Shown one piece after another: positions 17,891 through 26,302 of a stretch of DNA of 64,000 nucleotides. Under the pieces are notes generated by a model. That model was not told where the DNA came from, searched no databases, and was given only the letters and a program-made list of their open reading frames with translations. Position 1 is the stretch's first letter; every line of letters begins with the position of its first letter. This DNA is from Aquisphaera insulae (lineage in GTDB: Bacteria; Planctomycetota; Planctomycetia; Isosphaerales; Isosphaeraceae). The translations under genes and the position numbers were made by a program. The stretch spans positions 62,001-126,000 of the forward strand of contig NZ_JAALJH010000011.1 in the NCBI RefSeq assembly GCF_011064615.1, read 5' to 3'.

Positions 17891-18195
17891 GCGCTAGAGC
17901 CAATACCGTTCAACGAAGGGTAGGGGCACATGGGCTTCGGCAGAGTCTCAAACCGCGATGGTACGAGACCGAGGTCAACGTCACGTCGGCTCCGAGCTGA
18001 GCCTGGGTGGCCGTGGTGGAACACCACGGTGCGGCAAGCTGTCGCGCCCAACGGGCTTCGCCTGGAGGCCACGGCGGTCCCGTGGTGTTCCACCACGGCC
18101 ACCCGGAGACACTCCTTGCCTGCCAGGATGTTCACGTTCCGCTTTCGCGATGCGAGACGAGACGAGCCTTCGTTGAACGGTATTGGCGCTAGAGC
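17891..18195. mobile_element. 305-bp inverted-repeat element, MITE-like
   Basis: Two 29-base ends (17891-17919 and 18167-18195) are inverted copies of each other with a perfect 20-base core (17900-17919 against 18167-18186) and matching flanks with small changes (GCGCTAGAG against GCTCTAGCG). Inside lie two hairpins (18011-18029 and 18080-18098), each self-complementary (CCGTGGTG...CACCACGG) and complementary to each other over about 24 bases. No protein is encoded. The layout is that of a MITE or of a large palindromic intergenic repeat. The right end contains the stop codon of the neighbouring LysR-type gene. No clear target-site duplication was seen. Confidence 0.75.
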
Positions 18196-19826
18196 AGCCC
18201 CGCTTGTGAGCCATCCTCGGGCCGGGGAGGCCTGTCCACGTGATTGGTCGAGACCCGCAGCATCCCGAAGCGGGCGACCGCCGCGATGGCGTAATGGGGG
18301 AGCCTCGGTGCGGACGCGTCGCGACGGCAGAGGATGAACGGGGCCATCATCGGCTTGTTGTCGGAGTCGGTGCCGTGCCAGAACCCGAACAGGGCCTGGC
18401 CCGTCTCTCCGGGGACGATGGTCCGGAATGACATGTTGAACACGGCGATCATCGCCGGCGCATACTCGCCATGAGAGAGCGGCTCGGCCGTCAACGAGAA
18501 CACGCTGTCGGAGATCGGCCCCGCCGAGATCGCGTAAGACTTGCAGAGCGCCGTGTTCGCGAGCGAATCGACCACCCGAAGCTTCCCGGAGTACCGCCCT
18601 CCCTGTGCCGATTCCTCCCAATCGAGGATGGCCGAGTGCCATTCGGGCAGCTTCACGGTCCGCTCCGAAGTCAACGCCATGAAGTAGGCCTGGCCGTACT
18701 CCCGAAAGTCCAGGCTCCTGGGGAGCCGCACCGGGGCCCGCTTCTTCGTCCGCCAACCCGGCTCGGCCATGTTGAACGGCTTGTCGTAATAGCCCTTGAT
18801 GTCGCCGTAGAGCTCCCACGCCTCCTCGGACATCGTGTGCGCCCCGTCCTCGTCCGAGGACCGGTCCGGCTTGTCGAGCTTGTCGAGCTTGTAGACGCCG
18901 GCGACTCCCATGCGGAGCGGTTCACCGTCCGCCGAGCCCTTCTCCGAGACGTCCGTGTAGACGACGGGGAGATGGGCCAGCGTCCCTAGCTTCTGGTAGT
19001 AGTCCAGCTCGCGATAGACTCCCGGGACGAGGGCGACGCCGTCGATGCCCATCCGGACGTGGGCGATGATCGTCGAGTAGTCCTTGAGCTCGACGCGCCT
19101 CCCTCCCCGCTTCTCGTCGGGATAGGGGAGCTTCTCCAGGAAGGGCTGGTGCTGACCCTCGAGGACGAACACGGTCTCCCCGGCGAGCTCCTTGATGTTG
19201 ACGCTCGGGTCCTGGAGGTGAAGTCGCTCCGCGAAGCGGTGGCGGGGGCCGCAGATCACGACGACGTCGAATTCATTCGTGAATCTCTCGTACTTCACGA
19301 ACGGGTACTTGGCCTTGCAGTATGACTCTCGCCCCTCCAGATTCCAGACCACGGCGAAGTCCAGGCCGCCGCGGTCGATGAGCTCGAGGGTTTCCTCGTA
19401 GGCACAGGCATCATTGAAGTCGATTTGCTTGTAAAACCTCTCATGTTTCGCGAGATACCGGCGTATGAAGCTGGGGAGGACGTAGACGAGCAGCAGGTGC
19501 GACGCGGCGATCCGCAGCCTGGCCGACTGGTCCTCATGCCAGACCTTCTGCAAACCGTCGAGCGCGGCGCGGCCCTTCTCGAGCAGTTGGCGTCCCTCGT
19601 CGGTGAGCGTGTTCCGGCCGCTCGTCGACGTGATGTCGACCAGCTTCCGCTTGCCGTATCGCTCCGAGAGCCTCTTGAGGCAGTTCGACACGACGCTGGG
19701 CGAGTTGATGTCCAGCCGCGTGGCGATCTCGCGCAGGGACCCGGGCCTCAGTTGAAGCTCCTCCGCAACCCGGCAGAACAACTCCAGCTCATGAGCGAAA
19801 TCCGAAAGCTCGCGTTCGACCGCCAT
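18189..19826 (-). CDS. LysR-type regulator with extra C-terminal domain
   Basis: 545 residues against about 300 for normal LysR proteins. The N-terminal winged HTH (about 10-65, REIATRLDINSPSVVSNCLK) and the start of a LysR-type effector-binding domain (LRIAASHLLLVYVLPSFIRR, about 104-123) are recognisable. Residues about 120-330 fit a periplasmic-binding-like fold (GGLDFAVVW, VRMGIDGVALVPGVYRE). Beyond about residue 372 comes an extra domain, probably all beta (YGQAYFMALTSERTVKLPEW, LFGFWHGTDSDNKPMMAPF), which I cannot assign; it may bind a second ligand. The last codons and the TAG stop lie in the right arm of the 305-bp repeat, so the present C-terminus may have been set by that element. 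Divergent from the small Cys-rich gene. Confidence 0.78.
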   Translation of the reverse strand: MAVERELSDFAHELELFCRVAEELQLRPGSLREIATRLDINSPSVVSNCLKRLSERYGKRKLVDITSTSGRNTLTDEGRQLLEKGRAALDGLQKVWHEDQSARLRIAASHLLLVYVLPSFIRRYLAKHERFYKQIDFNDACAYEETLELIDRGGLDFAVVWNLEGRESYCKAKYPFVKYERFTNEFDVVVICGPRHRFAERLHLQDPSVNIKELAGETVFVLEGQHQPFLEKLPYPDEKRGGRRVELKDYSTIIAHVRMGIDGVALVPGVYRELDYYQKLGTLAHLPVVYTDVSEKGSADGEPLRMGVAGVYKLDKLDKPDRSSDEDGAHTMSEEAWELYGDIKGYYDKPFNMAEPGWRTKKRAPVRLPRSLDFREYGQAYFMALTSERTVKLPEWHSAILDWEESAQGGRYSGKLRVVDSLANTALCKSYAISAGPISDSVFSLTAEPLSHGEYAPAMIAVFNMSFRTIVPGETGQALFGFWHGTDSDNKPMMAPFILCRRDASAPRLPHYAIAAVARFGMLRVSTNHVDRPPRPEDGSQAGLL

Positions 19827-20301
19827 CCATCGCCTCCGACACAGTCAGACGTCGTGTGCGCATCAGTCGTACAAGTTTAACATACTGTTCTAGCCGGCTC
19901 AGGCATGAAATGCTGAGCGTTCGCGCGCGGAGAGTCGGAGTTGAGGCGTTTGGCCTTCCGTAAAGAAACTTGGGCATGATGTCTGACGACCGGCCCTGGT
20001 CCGCCCTGGTGCCCCAGCCGTTGGTCAAGGAGGTCCCGCCATGGAATCCAGGTCGGTCAGGAGCGGGGCCTGGAACGACCGAATTTTCGGGGGCTCGCCC
20101 TGAATTGGCGGAGGCGAGGGCATGAGTGCGCGGGAATACGCCGCGTCCATCATGAATGTTAGATTCGAAATGTCATCTATTCATTGATATGAGGCGGGGG
20201 GGCGTGGGAAGCAGTCGACTCTGGCCTACTGGTTCTTCGAGAAGAACAGTTGATGTCCATTGAGCTTGAGAGACGAATTCGGAATCTTCGGATTTTCCTG
20301 C
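19827..20301. other. Intergenic region, lower GC, no gene seen
   Basis: About 475 bases between the LysR-type gene and the promoter of the small Cys-rich gene. The stretch from about 20130 to 20340 is clearly richer in A/T than the rest of the window (for example around 20160-20200). No frame with a ribosome site and coherent protein was found. It probably contains the promoter of the LysR-type gene, whose exact boxes I cannot define. Confidence 0.5.
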
Positions 20302-20331
20302 TTGACAGCGCCAGGAGGATTTACGATTATT
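20302..20331 (+). promoter_or_regulatory. Probable promoter of the small Cys-rich gene
   Basis: A perfect TTGACA (20302-20307), 18-base spacer, then GATTAT (20326-20331), pointing toward the gene at 20443 and leaving a leader of about 105 nt. The exact -10 choice is uncertain because TACGAT at 20323 is an alternative with a short spacer. Confidence 0.5.
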
Positions 20332-20442
20332 CTCGTTAGATCAGTTGGCTTTCGGTGTTCTTCCGAGAACATCAGCCCGCCTTGACGCCTTCGACAACGC
20401 TCGTTTCGTACTCAGCGCCATTCTAACCGAGAGGGGTCTCCC

Positions 20443-20646
20443 ATGGCGAAGCCGTTCGAATTCCGGCTCCAGGAGAATCGTCTGGCCACCCGCAGCCACG
20501 GCGGCGATACCGACCCGTCGATGCTGGACGGCCGCGAGCCGCAGAAGCCGATCGCGTACGACTACTATTGTGCCCGGTGCCACTGCATGAGCTGCTTCGA
20601 CCGCAACCTAGTCTGCCAGACCTGCCAGTGGCATGTCGGCAGTTGA
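20443..20646 (+). CDS. Small Cys-rich protein, putative metal-binding
   Basis: 67 residues, ATG at 20443 with GAGGGG upstream and a strong TTGACA promoter about 140 bases before the start. The C-terminal third carries five cysteines and one histidine in a tight pattern (YYCARCHCMSCFDRNLVCQT, then C), suggesting a zinc-knuckle or a metal/redox site. The first 40 residues are polar with no membrane segment. I know no family with this pattern. The gene is divergent from the LysR-type regulator and may be its target, which is inference from position only. Confidence 0.62.
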   Translation: MAKPFEFRLQENRLATRSHGGDTDPSMLDGREPQKPIAYDYYCARCHCMSCFDRNLVCQTCQWHVGS

Positions 20647-21064
20647 GGTATCCCAGGACGGCTCCCGGTTGAGCCCGCCCGTCGAAAACCCCACTCTCCT
20701 GGCCTCGAACCGAGCCATCAAATCCCGCGAGTCGACAGCGACGCCGGCCCATCCCACGGCCAGAGCCGTCGGCCCCCTCCTGCAAGTCCGCGACCCTCGC
20801 GTCCTCTGCTCCAGGTCGCCTCTTCCCGCCTGGCGCGAGTGTCATCCGTTTCGTGGAAATGATCGGGCCGCCCGCCGGTCCGGTGATCATCGCGCATTTC
20901 TCCGAGGAGAAATGCAAAACCGCTGCCGCCCGCGTCTGTGAAACGTGAGCCCAGCGGTTCGGCAGGGAGTTCGCGCCCACTCATACCCACGGCGGTTGGG
21001 GAACTACCGGGTATGGGCGGATTTCGTCCGGCGACACAAACGGCCAGTGGCCAGAGAGGTTACC
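20647..21064. other. Intergenic region with a 22-nt palindrome
   Basis: No convincing gene. A perfect palindrome of 10-base arms (20894-20915, GCATTTCTCC with GGAGAAATGC, two-base centre) followed by AAAAC could be a weak transcription end or a protein site. Frames open through this area show no ribosome site or domain pattern. Confidence 0.45.
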
Positions 21065-21475
21065 GTGCGCGCCCTTAACAATGATTATAGCACCTCGAAC
21101 GCGATTGGGAATCCCCGATCCTCCGGGCCGCCGCGAGGTCGGATCAGGAGCTATGCACAGGTTTGCCTGGCGATCTCGCTCCTCCACCTCTGGGCGGCCT
21201 ACTGCGAGGTCATGCAGTGGCATTTCGTCATCCTGTCGGCCATGACGGAGGTTTGCTTCGCCCTGGCCTATGTCTCGATTTCCCGGGTCCACACCGACCC
21301 GGTCGGATCAGCCCTTGAGAATGCTCCGGGCGATTCGAGCGGCGAAGCCGGGGCAAGCCAGCTCTCGGGAACCTCGTCCCCGCCCCAGGGCCCGGGCGAG
21401 TCCGTCCCCTACACGGAGGACGAAATCAACGAGTGCGCCTACATCGCGGAGGGAAATCCGAACTTCGAGGATTGA
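21065..21475 (+). CDS. Small membrane protein, hypothetical
   Basis: 136 residues with a GTG start at 21065 preceded by AGAGAGG (21053-21059). The frame is open upstream to 20945, but that part has no supporting site. One long hydrophobic region (about residues 34-72, SYAQVCLAISLLHLWAAYCE onward) probably forms two short membrane helices. The C-terminal half is soluble, Ser/Pro/Gly-rich, ending in an acidic tail (YTEDEINECAYIAEGNPNFE). No family recognised. A perfect intrinsic terminator follows 30 bases after the stop, which supports that this is a real transcription unit. Confidence 0.55.
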   Translation: MRALNNDYSTSNAIGNPRSSGPPRGRIRSYAQVCLAISLLHLWAAYCEVMQWHFVILSAMTEVCFALAYVSISRVHTDPVGSALENAPGDSSGEAGASQLSGTSSPPQGPGESVPYTEDEINECAYIAEGNPNFED

Positions 21476-21504
21476 GGATCGATCCGCGCGACCTTGAGCA
21501 GGCG

Positions 21505-21543
21505 AGACCCCGGGAGGGACCGACCCTCCCGGGGTCTTTTTCT
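21505..21543 (+). terminator. Strong intrinsic terminator
   Basis: Perfect 14-bp stem (AGACCCCGGGAGGG at 21505-21518 and its complement at 21524-21537), 5-base loop, then TTTTTCTT. Ends the unit of the small membrane protein gene. Confidence 0.92.
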
Positions 21544-21730
21544 TGCCGGGCCGAGTCCGGCCCCGCCGTCCCAACGGAGAGGATTGAAGGATCGGACCGC
21601 GTCGATTTCCGTGATTTTTCCGGGACGGTGAAACTGACGGGCTACTTTTCGGGACTGTATTAGGGTAGGAGCTGCGCGAGGCCGCGCGCTCATCGCACCC
21701 GGAGGAACCCCGACGCGGAGGCACCCGACG

Positions 21731-22951
21731 ATGGCGACCACGGCCCAGGACGAGGCGAGGCGGCGGAATGCGCGGCTGTCCACCGGACCGAGGACGAAGG
21801 CGGGCAGGGCCCGGTCCCGGCGCAACGGGCTCCGGCCGGGGCAGCGGCCGAAGGGCACGCCGTTGCCGAGGGCGAACGGGCAGGACGCGGAGGGGCTCGA
21901 GCGGAGGACCGCGGAGTTCCTCAAGGACGCGGGCCTCGGCGGCAGCGATCGCGAGCGGGAGCTGCTGGCGACGGCCGCCGCGCTCTCCTGGAAGATCGAG
22001 CAGGCCGAGAAGGCGGAATCGGCCTTCCTGGCCAGGGCGGCGGGCCGGCCCGGAACGCGAACGAAGCCGAAGCAGGCCTCGGCGGAGGACACGGCCCGGT
22101 TCCGGGCGCTGGTGCAGTCGCTCGAGGCGTGGACCGGCTGGGTGGACGATCCGAGGCGGAGTGCCGCGGCGATCGTCGCCGAGCTCGAGACCATGGAGCA
22201 GGGCCGGTGCTGGCTCCGCGGCCAGTGGCAGTTCCTCCGCGACTGGATCTGGGCGGGGGGCGAGGTCTCGGCCGCCCAGCGGCACCAGCTCGTCCGGCTG
22301 CTCGGCGGCGACGCCTGGGATACCACGATCGACCCGCTGATCAACGCCGTCTTCCGGGCCTGCAATGCGCTCAACGACCAGGGCATGGCCGCCTGCGAGG
22401 AGTATTTCGCCGCCGCCCGGCAGGCGGCGCGGGGGGCCGAGGACTTCCTCATCGAGTCGCTCGCCTGGCGCGAGATCGGGCCGCCGCCGAAGTCGTCGAG
22501 TGCGGCCTGGGCGTTCCTGCTCCGCGTGATCGACGACGAGAAGGCGCGGCTCGAGGCCCTGGAGGAAACCGCGGCCGAGGCGGGTCGTGAGGAAGGCGAG
22601 ACGCTCGCCGCGGAGGCCGCGCTCGAGGGCCCCCGGCGCGAGGTCGCGGCGATGAGCCGGGAGCTGATGGAGGTCCTCGACGAGCTCTGCCGGCTCCGCA
22701 AGGACTCGGCCCACGACCATGATTGCCATCCGACGGCCGGCCCGGGGCTCGGACGGAGCCTCGCCCTCCCGAAGGATGCGGGCCAGCCGGAGACGACCCG
22801 GCGGCCGGAGGACGATTTGCCGAATTCGGCGGGGGCGAACCTGCGCGAAAAGAGCCTCTGCGACCAATCGCCGCAAGGACTTGCGTCGAGTTCGCCGGAA
22901 ACGCGGGACGACGAACGGACCCAATCCGCGGACGTCGTCCCGGCCGCGAAT
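21731..22951 (+). CDS. Planctomycete hypothetical; frame open into opposite gene
   Basis: The coding part shown is about 407 residues. The N-terminus (MATTAQDEARRRNARLSTGP followed by RTKAGRARSRRNGL) is a signature of a family found many times in planctomycete genomes, of unknown function; the start resembles proteins in which basic N-termini precede helical domains. Residues about 50-330 are helical and charged, without membrane segments. From about residue 345 the composition turns to a disordered tail containing DDERTQS, a motif often near the C-terminus of this family. No in-frame stop occurs until 26009-26011, so the frame formally continues for another 1020 codons antisense to the next gene. 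I give only the part outside that gene; the real end is unknown, and a lost stop is likely. Confidence 0.65.
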
Positions 22952-25915
22952 CTATCGCTCCGGCCCGCGGAGGGCACCCGCGGGGACGTGCTCGACCAGG
23001 GGGCGGATGACGACGTCGCGGACGACGAGGGATCCTCCTTCGGCCCAGACGCCCAGGGCGTCGCCGGCGGGGTTCCAGTAGCGATTGACGAGCGTGTGCC
23101 GGCCGTCAACCTCCACATCGACGATGTCGTGGCGGCAGACGAGGTCCAGCCGGATCGGCCGGTCGAGGCCGGCGACGGCCTCGAGGGATGGCCCGCCCGG
23201 CTGGGGGCCGCTGCTGGCGCTGTGGGTGGACGCGGAGTAACCCACGCGGCCGGCGGCGGGCGTGAGGCTGAGCTCGGTGCCGTCAGCCTTGCCGTCGCTC
23301 GCGCGGATCCGGACGCCGTAGCGGGTGGCCCCCTGGGGCGACAGGGTCATCGTCACCCGGACGTCATTGGGGATTCCCCGGAAGAGATGCTCGGCGCGGC
23401 CGGGCCCCGCCGGGAGGGTCAGGGCGAGATCCTCGGCCGGTCGGGGCAGCGGGGGGCCGGCCTCCGGGACCATCTCGGGGACGAAACGGGTTCCGAGCGA
23501 ACCGTCGTCGTTCTGGACGAGGTCCCGCAGGACGAGGTTCCCGCCCCAGCCGTCGTCGCCGAGGAAGCCCGCCAGGATCCGCCGGCCGCCGGCGAAGGCC
23601 CCGGTCTTGGGGACGGACAGGTTGTCCAGTCGGCCCGGGAGCTGGCGGGTCCAGGGGCCATAAGGCGCCCGCGAGCGGAAGATCCCCTCGACCCCGCCGA
23701 TGAAGTAATACCAGTCGTTCCAGCGGAACCAGTGGGGGCACATCTGCGGGACCACCGATTCGTCGGTGACGAGGAACGGCTCCGGGAGCTCGGTCCAGCG
23801 CCCGCCGTCGTCCGAGACCCAGTGCGCCAGGGCGATCTTGCGACCCCCCGCGACCAGGCGACTCCGCGAGCCGTCGAGCACGAGGGCCCCGTCCCGGACC
23901 GCGGCCGAGCCCTCGAGCTCGCCCGGGGGGAGCGTGCCGGCGCGGTCGGCGGTGCCGCCGCCCCGGAAGTCGAGCCAGACGACCGGCTTCACCGCGCCCG
24001 GCTCGTGGCGCCGGAGCGCCGCGATTTGATCGACCGTGAGCGCCGCGTCGTAGACGCGGGCGTCGGCGATCGCGCCTCGGAAGTGCGCCGTGGGATCGCC
24101 GCGACGGTCCAGGTGCCGGAGGCCGACCAGCACCTTCCCTCCGGCCTTCAGGGTCAGCGGCTCGTCGATCTGGTACTGGGCATAACGGATGCCGTTGCGC
24201 ACCAGCGTGACCGTCTTCCCCTGACAAGCGATGGCCAGTTGGACCCATTCGCCGGGCTTCGCGGATTCCTCGGGGCTGGCGTGCTGGTCCCGCTGCGTCC
24301 GGAGGATGTTGTTGCTGCCGGCCATCCAGCGGCGGCGGGAAAGCTCGCCGAGCACGATCGAGTCGAACTGGCCGGCCTGGTCCCCGGCCCCTTCGACGGT
24401 CAGCACGCCGGCGCCCGCCTGATCCAGGTCGGCGGGGGAGACCCAGGCGACGAGCGTGCGGTCCTTCAATTCCGGCAGGCCGTTGCCGGAGGTCGGACCG
24501 GCCTTGAGCAGGTGGATCGTCCGCTTCGCCGGGTCGGGGTCGTTGAAGACCTCGCAGTCGCCCCCCGGCAGGTAGGGGTGCGTCGGATGCTTGAGGAAAT
24601 CCCGTCCGTCGACGCTGATGGCGAGCTGGATGCCCCCCTTGCGTCCCTCGTAGTCGGGCGTCGGGTAGAACATCCAGAACTTGCCGTCGTGGAAGACGGT
24701 GTTGCCGGTGCCGTTCCAGGCCTCCCACGGTTCGGTGACGGGCGCGGGGGCGGGGTGATGCTCCCAGTGGACCAGGTCCCGGGTGCTGGCCTGGTGGATC
24801 TCGAGGCCGCCGTGGCCGCCGTCCCACTTGCTGTGCATGTTCCGCCGGAGGATCAGGTAGAAGAGGCGGAACGTGCCGTCATGGAAGAGGGGGAAGCAAT
24901 CGCCGGCCTTGGAATCGTGGCCCCGGGGGCGGAAGTACTGCAACTGCGCCGGCATCGGCCCGAGGATCGCCCGTTCTCGCTCGCGGGCGAGGGCTGGGCC
25001 GCCGCTCAGGCCGACGATCTCGGCGTCGCTCAGCGGCCGGTGCCAGAGGGCGGCGTGATCGACGAGGCCGCGGAAGCCGGCCAGGATCTTCCCCCCCGGC
25101 AGGGCCCCCGCGGCGAGGAATCGCGGGGCGGTCGCGGGCCGGGTGGTGCCGATGGGGAACTCGAGATCGAGCAGGACGCCGTCGATCCAGAGCTCGAGGC
25201 GGGCTCCGGTGCCCCGGACGATCAGGTCGTGCCAGGCGGTCGGCCCCAGGGGCTCGACCGGGAAGATCACGCGCTGGACCCGGTTCCTGGCGTCGACGGC
25301 CAGCGCCGGGGGCTGCCCGTCGAGCAGGCCCTTCGGCAGCATGTGGTCTCGCGCGGGCGAGAATTCCCCGCCCTTGCCGCCCCAGAGGAACTCGACCACG
25401 CCGCGAGAACCCTTGATCGCGCGTGGACCCTCGGGGTTGCCGTACATCCAGCCGGCCGGCGTGGAGACGATCCCGCCGGCGTAGTTCATGTCGCGAGCAG
25501 GCAGGGTCGAGCCATCCACGCCGCGGAGGTAGAGGCTGACCGCGGCGTCTCCGCCGTAGCTGCCGAAGAGGGGCGAGCTCCAGGCCCCCGCCTCGTCGCG
25601 GAGGCGGACCAGGAGGGTGAACTCGGCCCCCGGCGGGTCGAGGGTCGGGCCGGCGATCTCGAGATAGCCCCCGTCTTCGAGCCGGGCGGCGAAGCCGTCG
25701 CCGCCGCGGGCGAGCGAGGCGGCGCGGTCGTCGCCCTCGAGCGCGACCCCGAACCGCACCGGGCCGTGGGCGACCAGCGGATTCGGCCGGCCGGGCTCCG
25801 CCGCGGCCCGGAGGTGCCAGGCCGCCTCGGCGTCGCGAAAGGCCGCGGCCGCCGCCGGGGGCGGGCCGTCGCTCGCCGCCGCGATCTGTCCCCAGCCCGT
25901 CGAGAGGACCAGCAT
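22952..25915 (-). CDS. Secreted LamG plus GH32/43-like five-bladed protein
   Basis: 987 residues from the ATG at 25915. Upstream codons in frame encode the flanking repeat, so a longer start is unlikely; a TTG at 25933 is possible. The N-terminus (MLVLSTGWGQIAAASDG) is a short signal peptide. A first concanavalin/LamG-like domain (about 30-300) is followed by a region typical of GH32/GH43-type beta-propellers: FPLFHDGTFRLFYLI, then WEHHP, and FHDGKFWMFYPTPDYEGRKG; later PHWFRWNDWYYFIGGVEGIF. A second LamG-like insertion (about 540-650) sits in the middle, and a C-terminal beta-sandwich ends the protein. Probably an extracellular glycan hydrolase or binding protein. It lies in a leftward cluster with the six-hairpin protein upstream. 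Confidence 0.82.
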   Translation of the reverse strand: MLVLSTGWGQIAAASDGPPPAAAAAFRDAEAAWHLRAAAEPGRPNPLVAHGPVRFGVALEGDDRAASLARGGDGFAARLEDGGYLEIAGPTLDPPGAEFTLLVRLRDEAGAWSSPLFGSYGGDAAVSLYLRGVDGSTLPARDMNYAGGIVSTPAGWMYGNPEGPRAIKGSRGVVEFLWGGKGGEFSPARDHMLPKGLLDGQPPALAVDARNRVQRVIFPVEPLGPTAWHDLIVRGTGARLELWIDGVLLDLEFPIGTTRPATAPRFLAAGALPGGKILAGFRGLVDHAALWHRPLSDAEIVGLSGGPALARERERAILGPMPAQLQYFRPRGHDSKAGDCFPLFHDGTFRLFYLILRRNMHSKWDGGHGGLEIHQASTRDLVHWEHHPAPAPVTEPWEAWNGTGNTVFHDGKFWMFYPTPDYEGRKGGIQLAISVDGRDFLKHPTHPYLPGGDCEVFNDPDPAKRTIHLLKAGPTSGNGLPELKDRTLVAWVSPADLDQAGAGVLTVEGAGDQAGQFDSIVLGELSRRRWMAGSNNILRTQRDQHASPEESAKPGEWVQLAIACQGKTVTLVRNGIRYAQYQIDEPLTLKAGGKVLVGLRHLDRRGDPTAHFRGAIADARVYDAALTVDQIAALRRHEPGAVKPVVWLDFRGGGTADRAGTLPPGELEGSAAVRDGALVLDGSRSRLVAGGRKIALAHWVSDDGGRWTELPEPFLVTDESVVPQMCPHWFRWNDWYYFIGGVEGIFRSRAPYGPWTRQLPGRLDNLSVPKTGAFAGGRRILAGFLGDDGWGGNLVLRDLVQNDDGSLGTRFVPEMVPEAGPPLPRPAEDLALTLPAGPGRAEHLFRGIPNDVRVTMTLSPQGATRYGVRIRASDGKADGTELSLTPAAGRVGYSASTHSASSGPQPGGPSLEAVAGLDRPIRLDLVCRHDIVDVEVDGRHTLVNRYWNPAGDALGVWAEGGSLVVRDVVIRPLVEHVPAGALRGPER

Positions 25916-25975
25916 GATCCCGAGGTGGAACAAGGCCGTGGCTGTGCAGGCAAGTCCGGTGAGGCCAGGCGAGCC

Positions 25976-26150
25976 TTCTGGTCCCCTCCCCCCCACGTGG
26001 GGGAGGGTTAGGGAGAGGGGGCGACCACTCTTGCCAGGCCGCGCGGCGTTGATGCAGAGCCGTTCCCTCCGTATCAGCCCGCCCTTGATCCTCGGCCCGC
26101 CCGTTCCCCCTCTCCCTGGCCCTCCCCCACCAGGGGGGAGGGGACCAGAA
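25976..26150. repeat. 175-bp inverted-repeat element between glycosidase genes
   Basis: Outer arms are perfect 18-base complements (25976-25993 and 26133-26150, TTCTGGTCCCCTCCCCCC type). Inner arms 25997-26021 and 26106-26130 match at 23 of 25 positions. The unpaired centre is about 84 bases. Related CCCCTCCCC/GGGGAGGGG hairpins occur at 58.5-58.65 kb, so this is a dispersed family. It separates the stop of the six-hairpin gene from the start of the LamG gene and could end or fold the transcript. Confidence 0.75.
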
Positions 26151-26302
26151 TTGGCCTCCTCACCGCTGAGCAGAGCGAGGCCGGGTGAAGGAGAGCGCCG
26201 GCGTTCCGCTTCCCGCCTTACCAGGGGGGGCTTATGGGTCTCTCGGGACTGGCACAGAGCGTTCATCGTCATGCTCCCGGTGGATCAGCGTCCCGTCGGA
26301 GG

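Noticed and set aside
17763..18195. CRISPR array
   Set aside because: Repeats are inverted or two-copy tandem, not regularly spaced direct repeats with unique spacers, and no cas genes are present.
20633..20941. 102-residue frame after the Cys-rich gene
   Set aside because: Overlaps the Cys-rich gene end, no ribosome site, no pattern of a protein; treated as intergenic.
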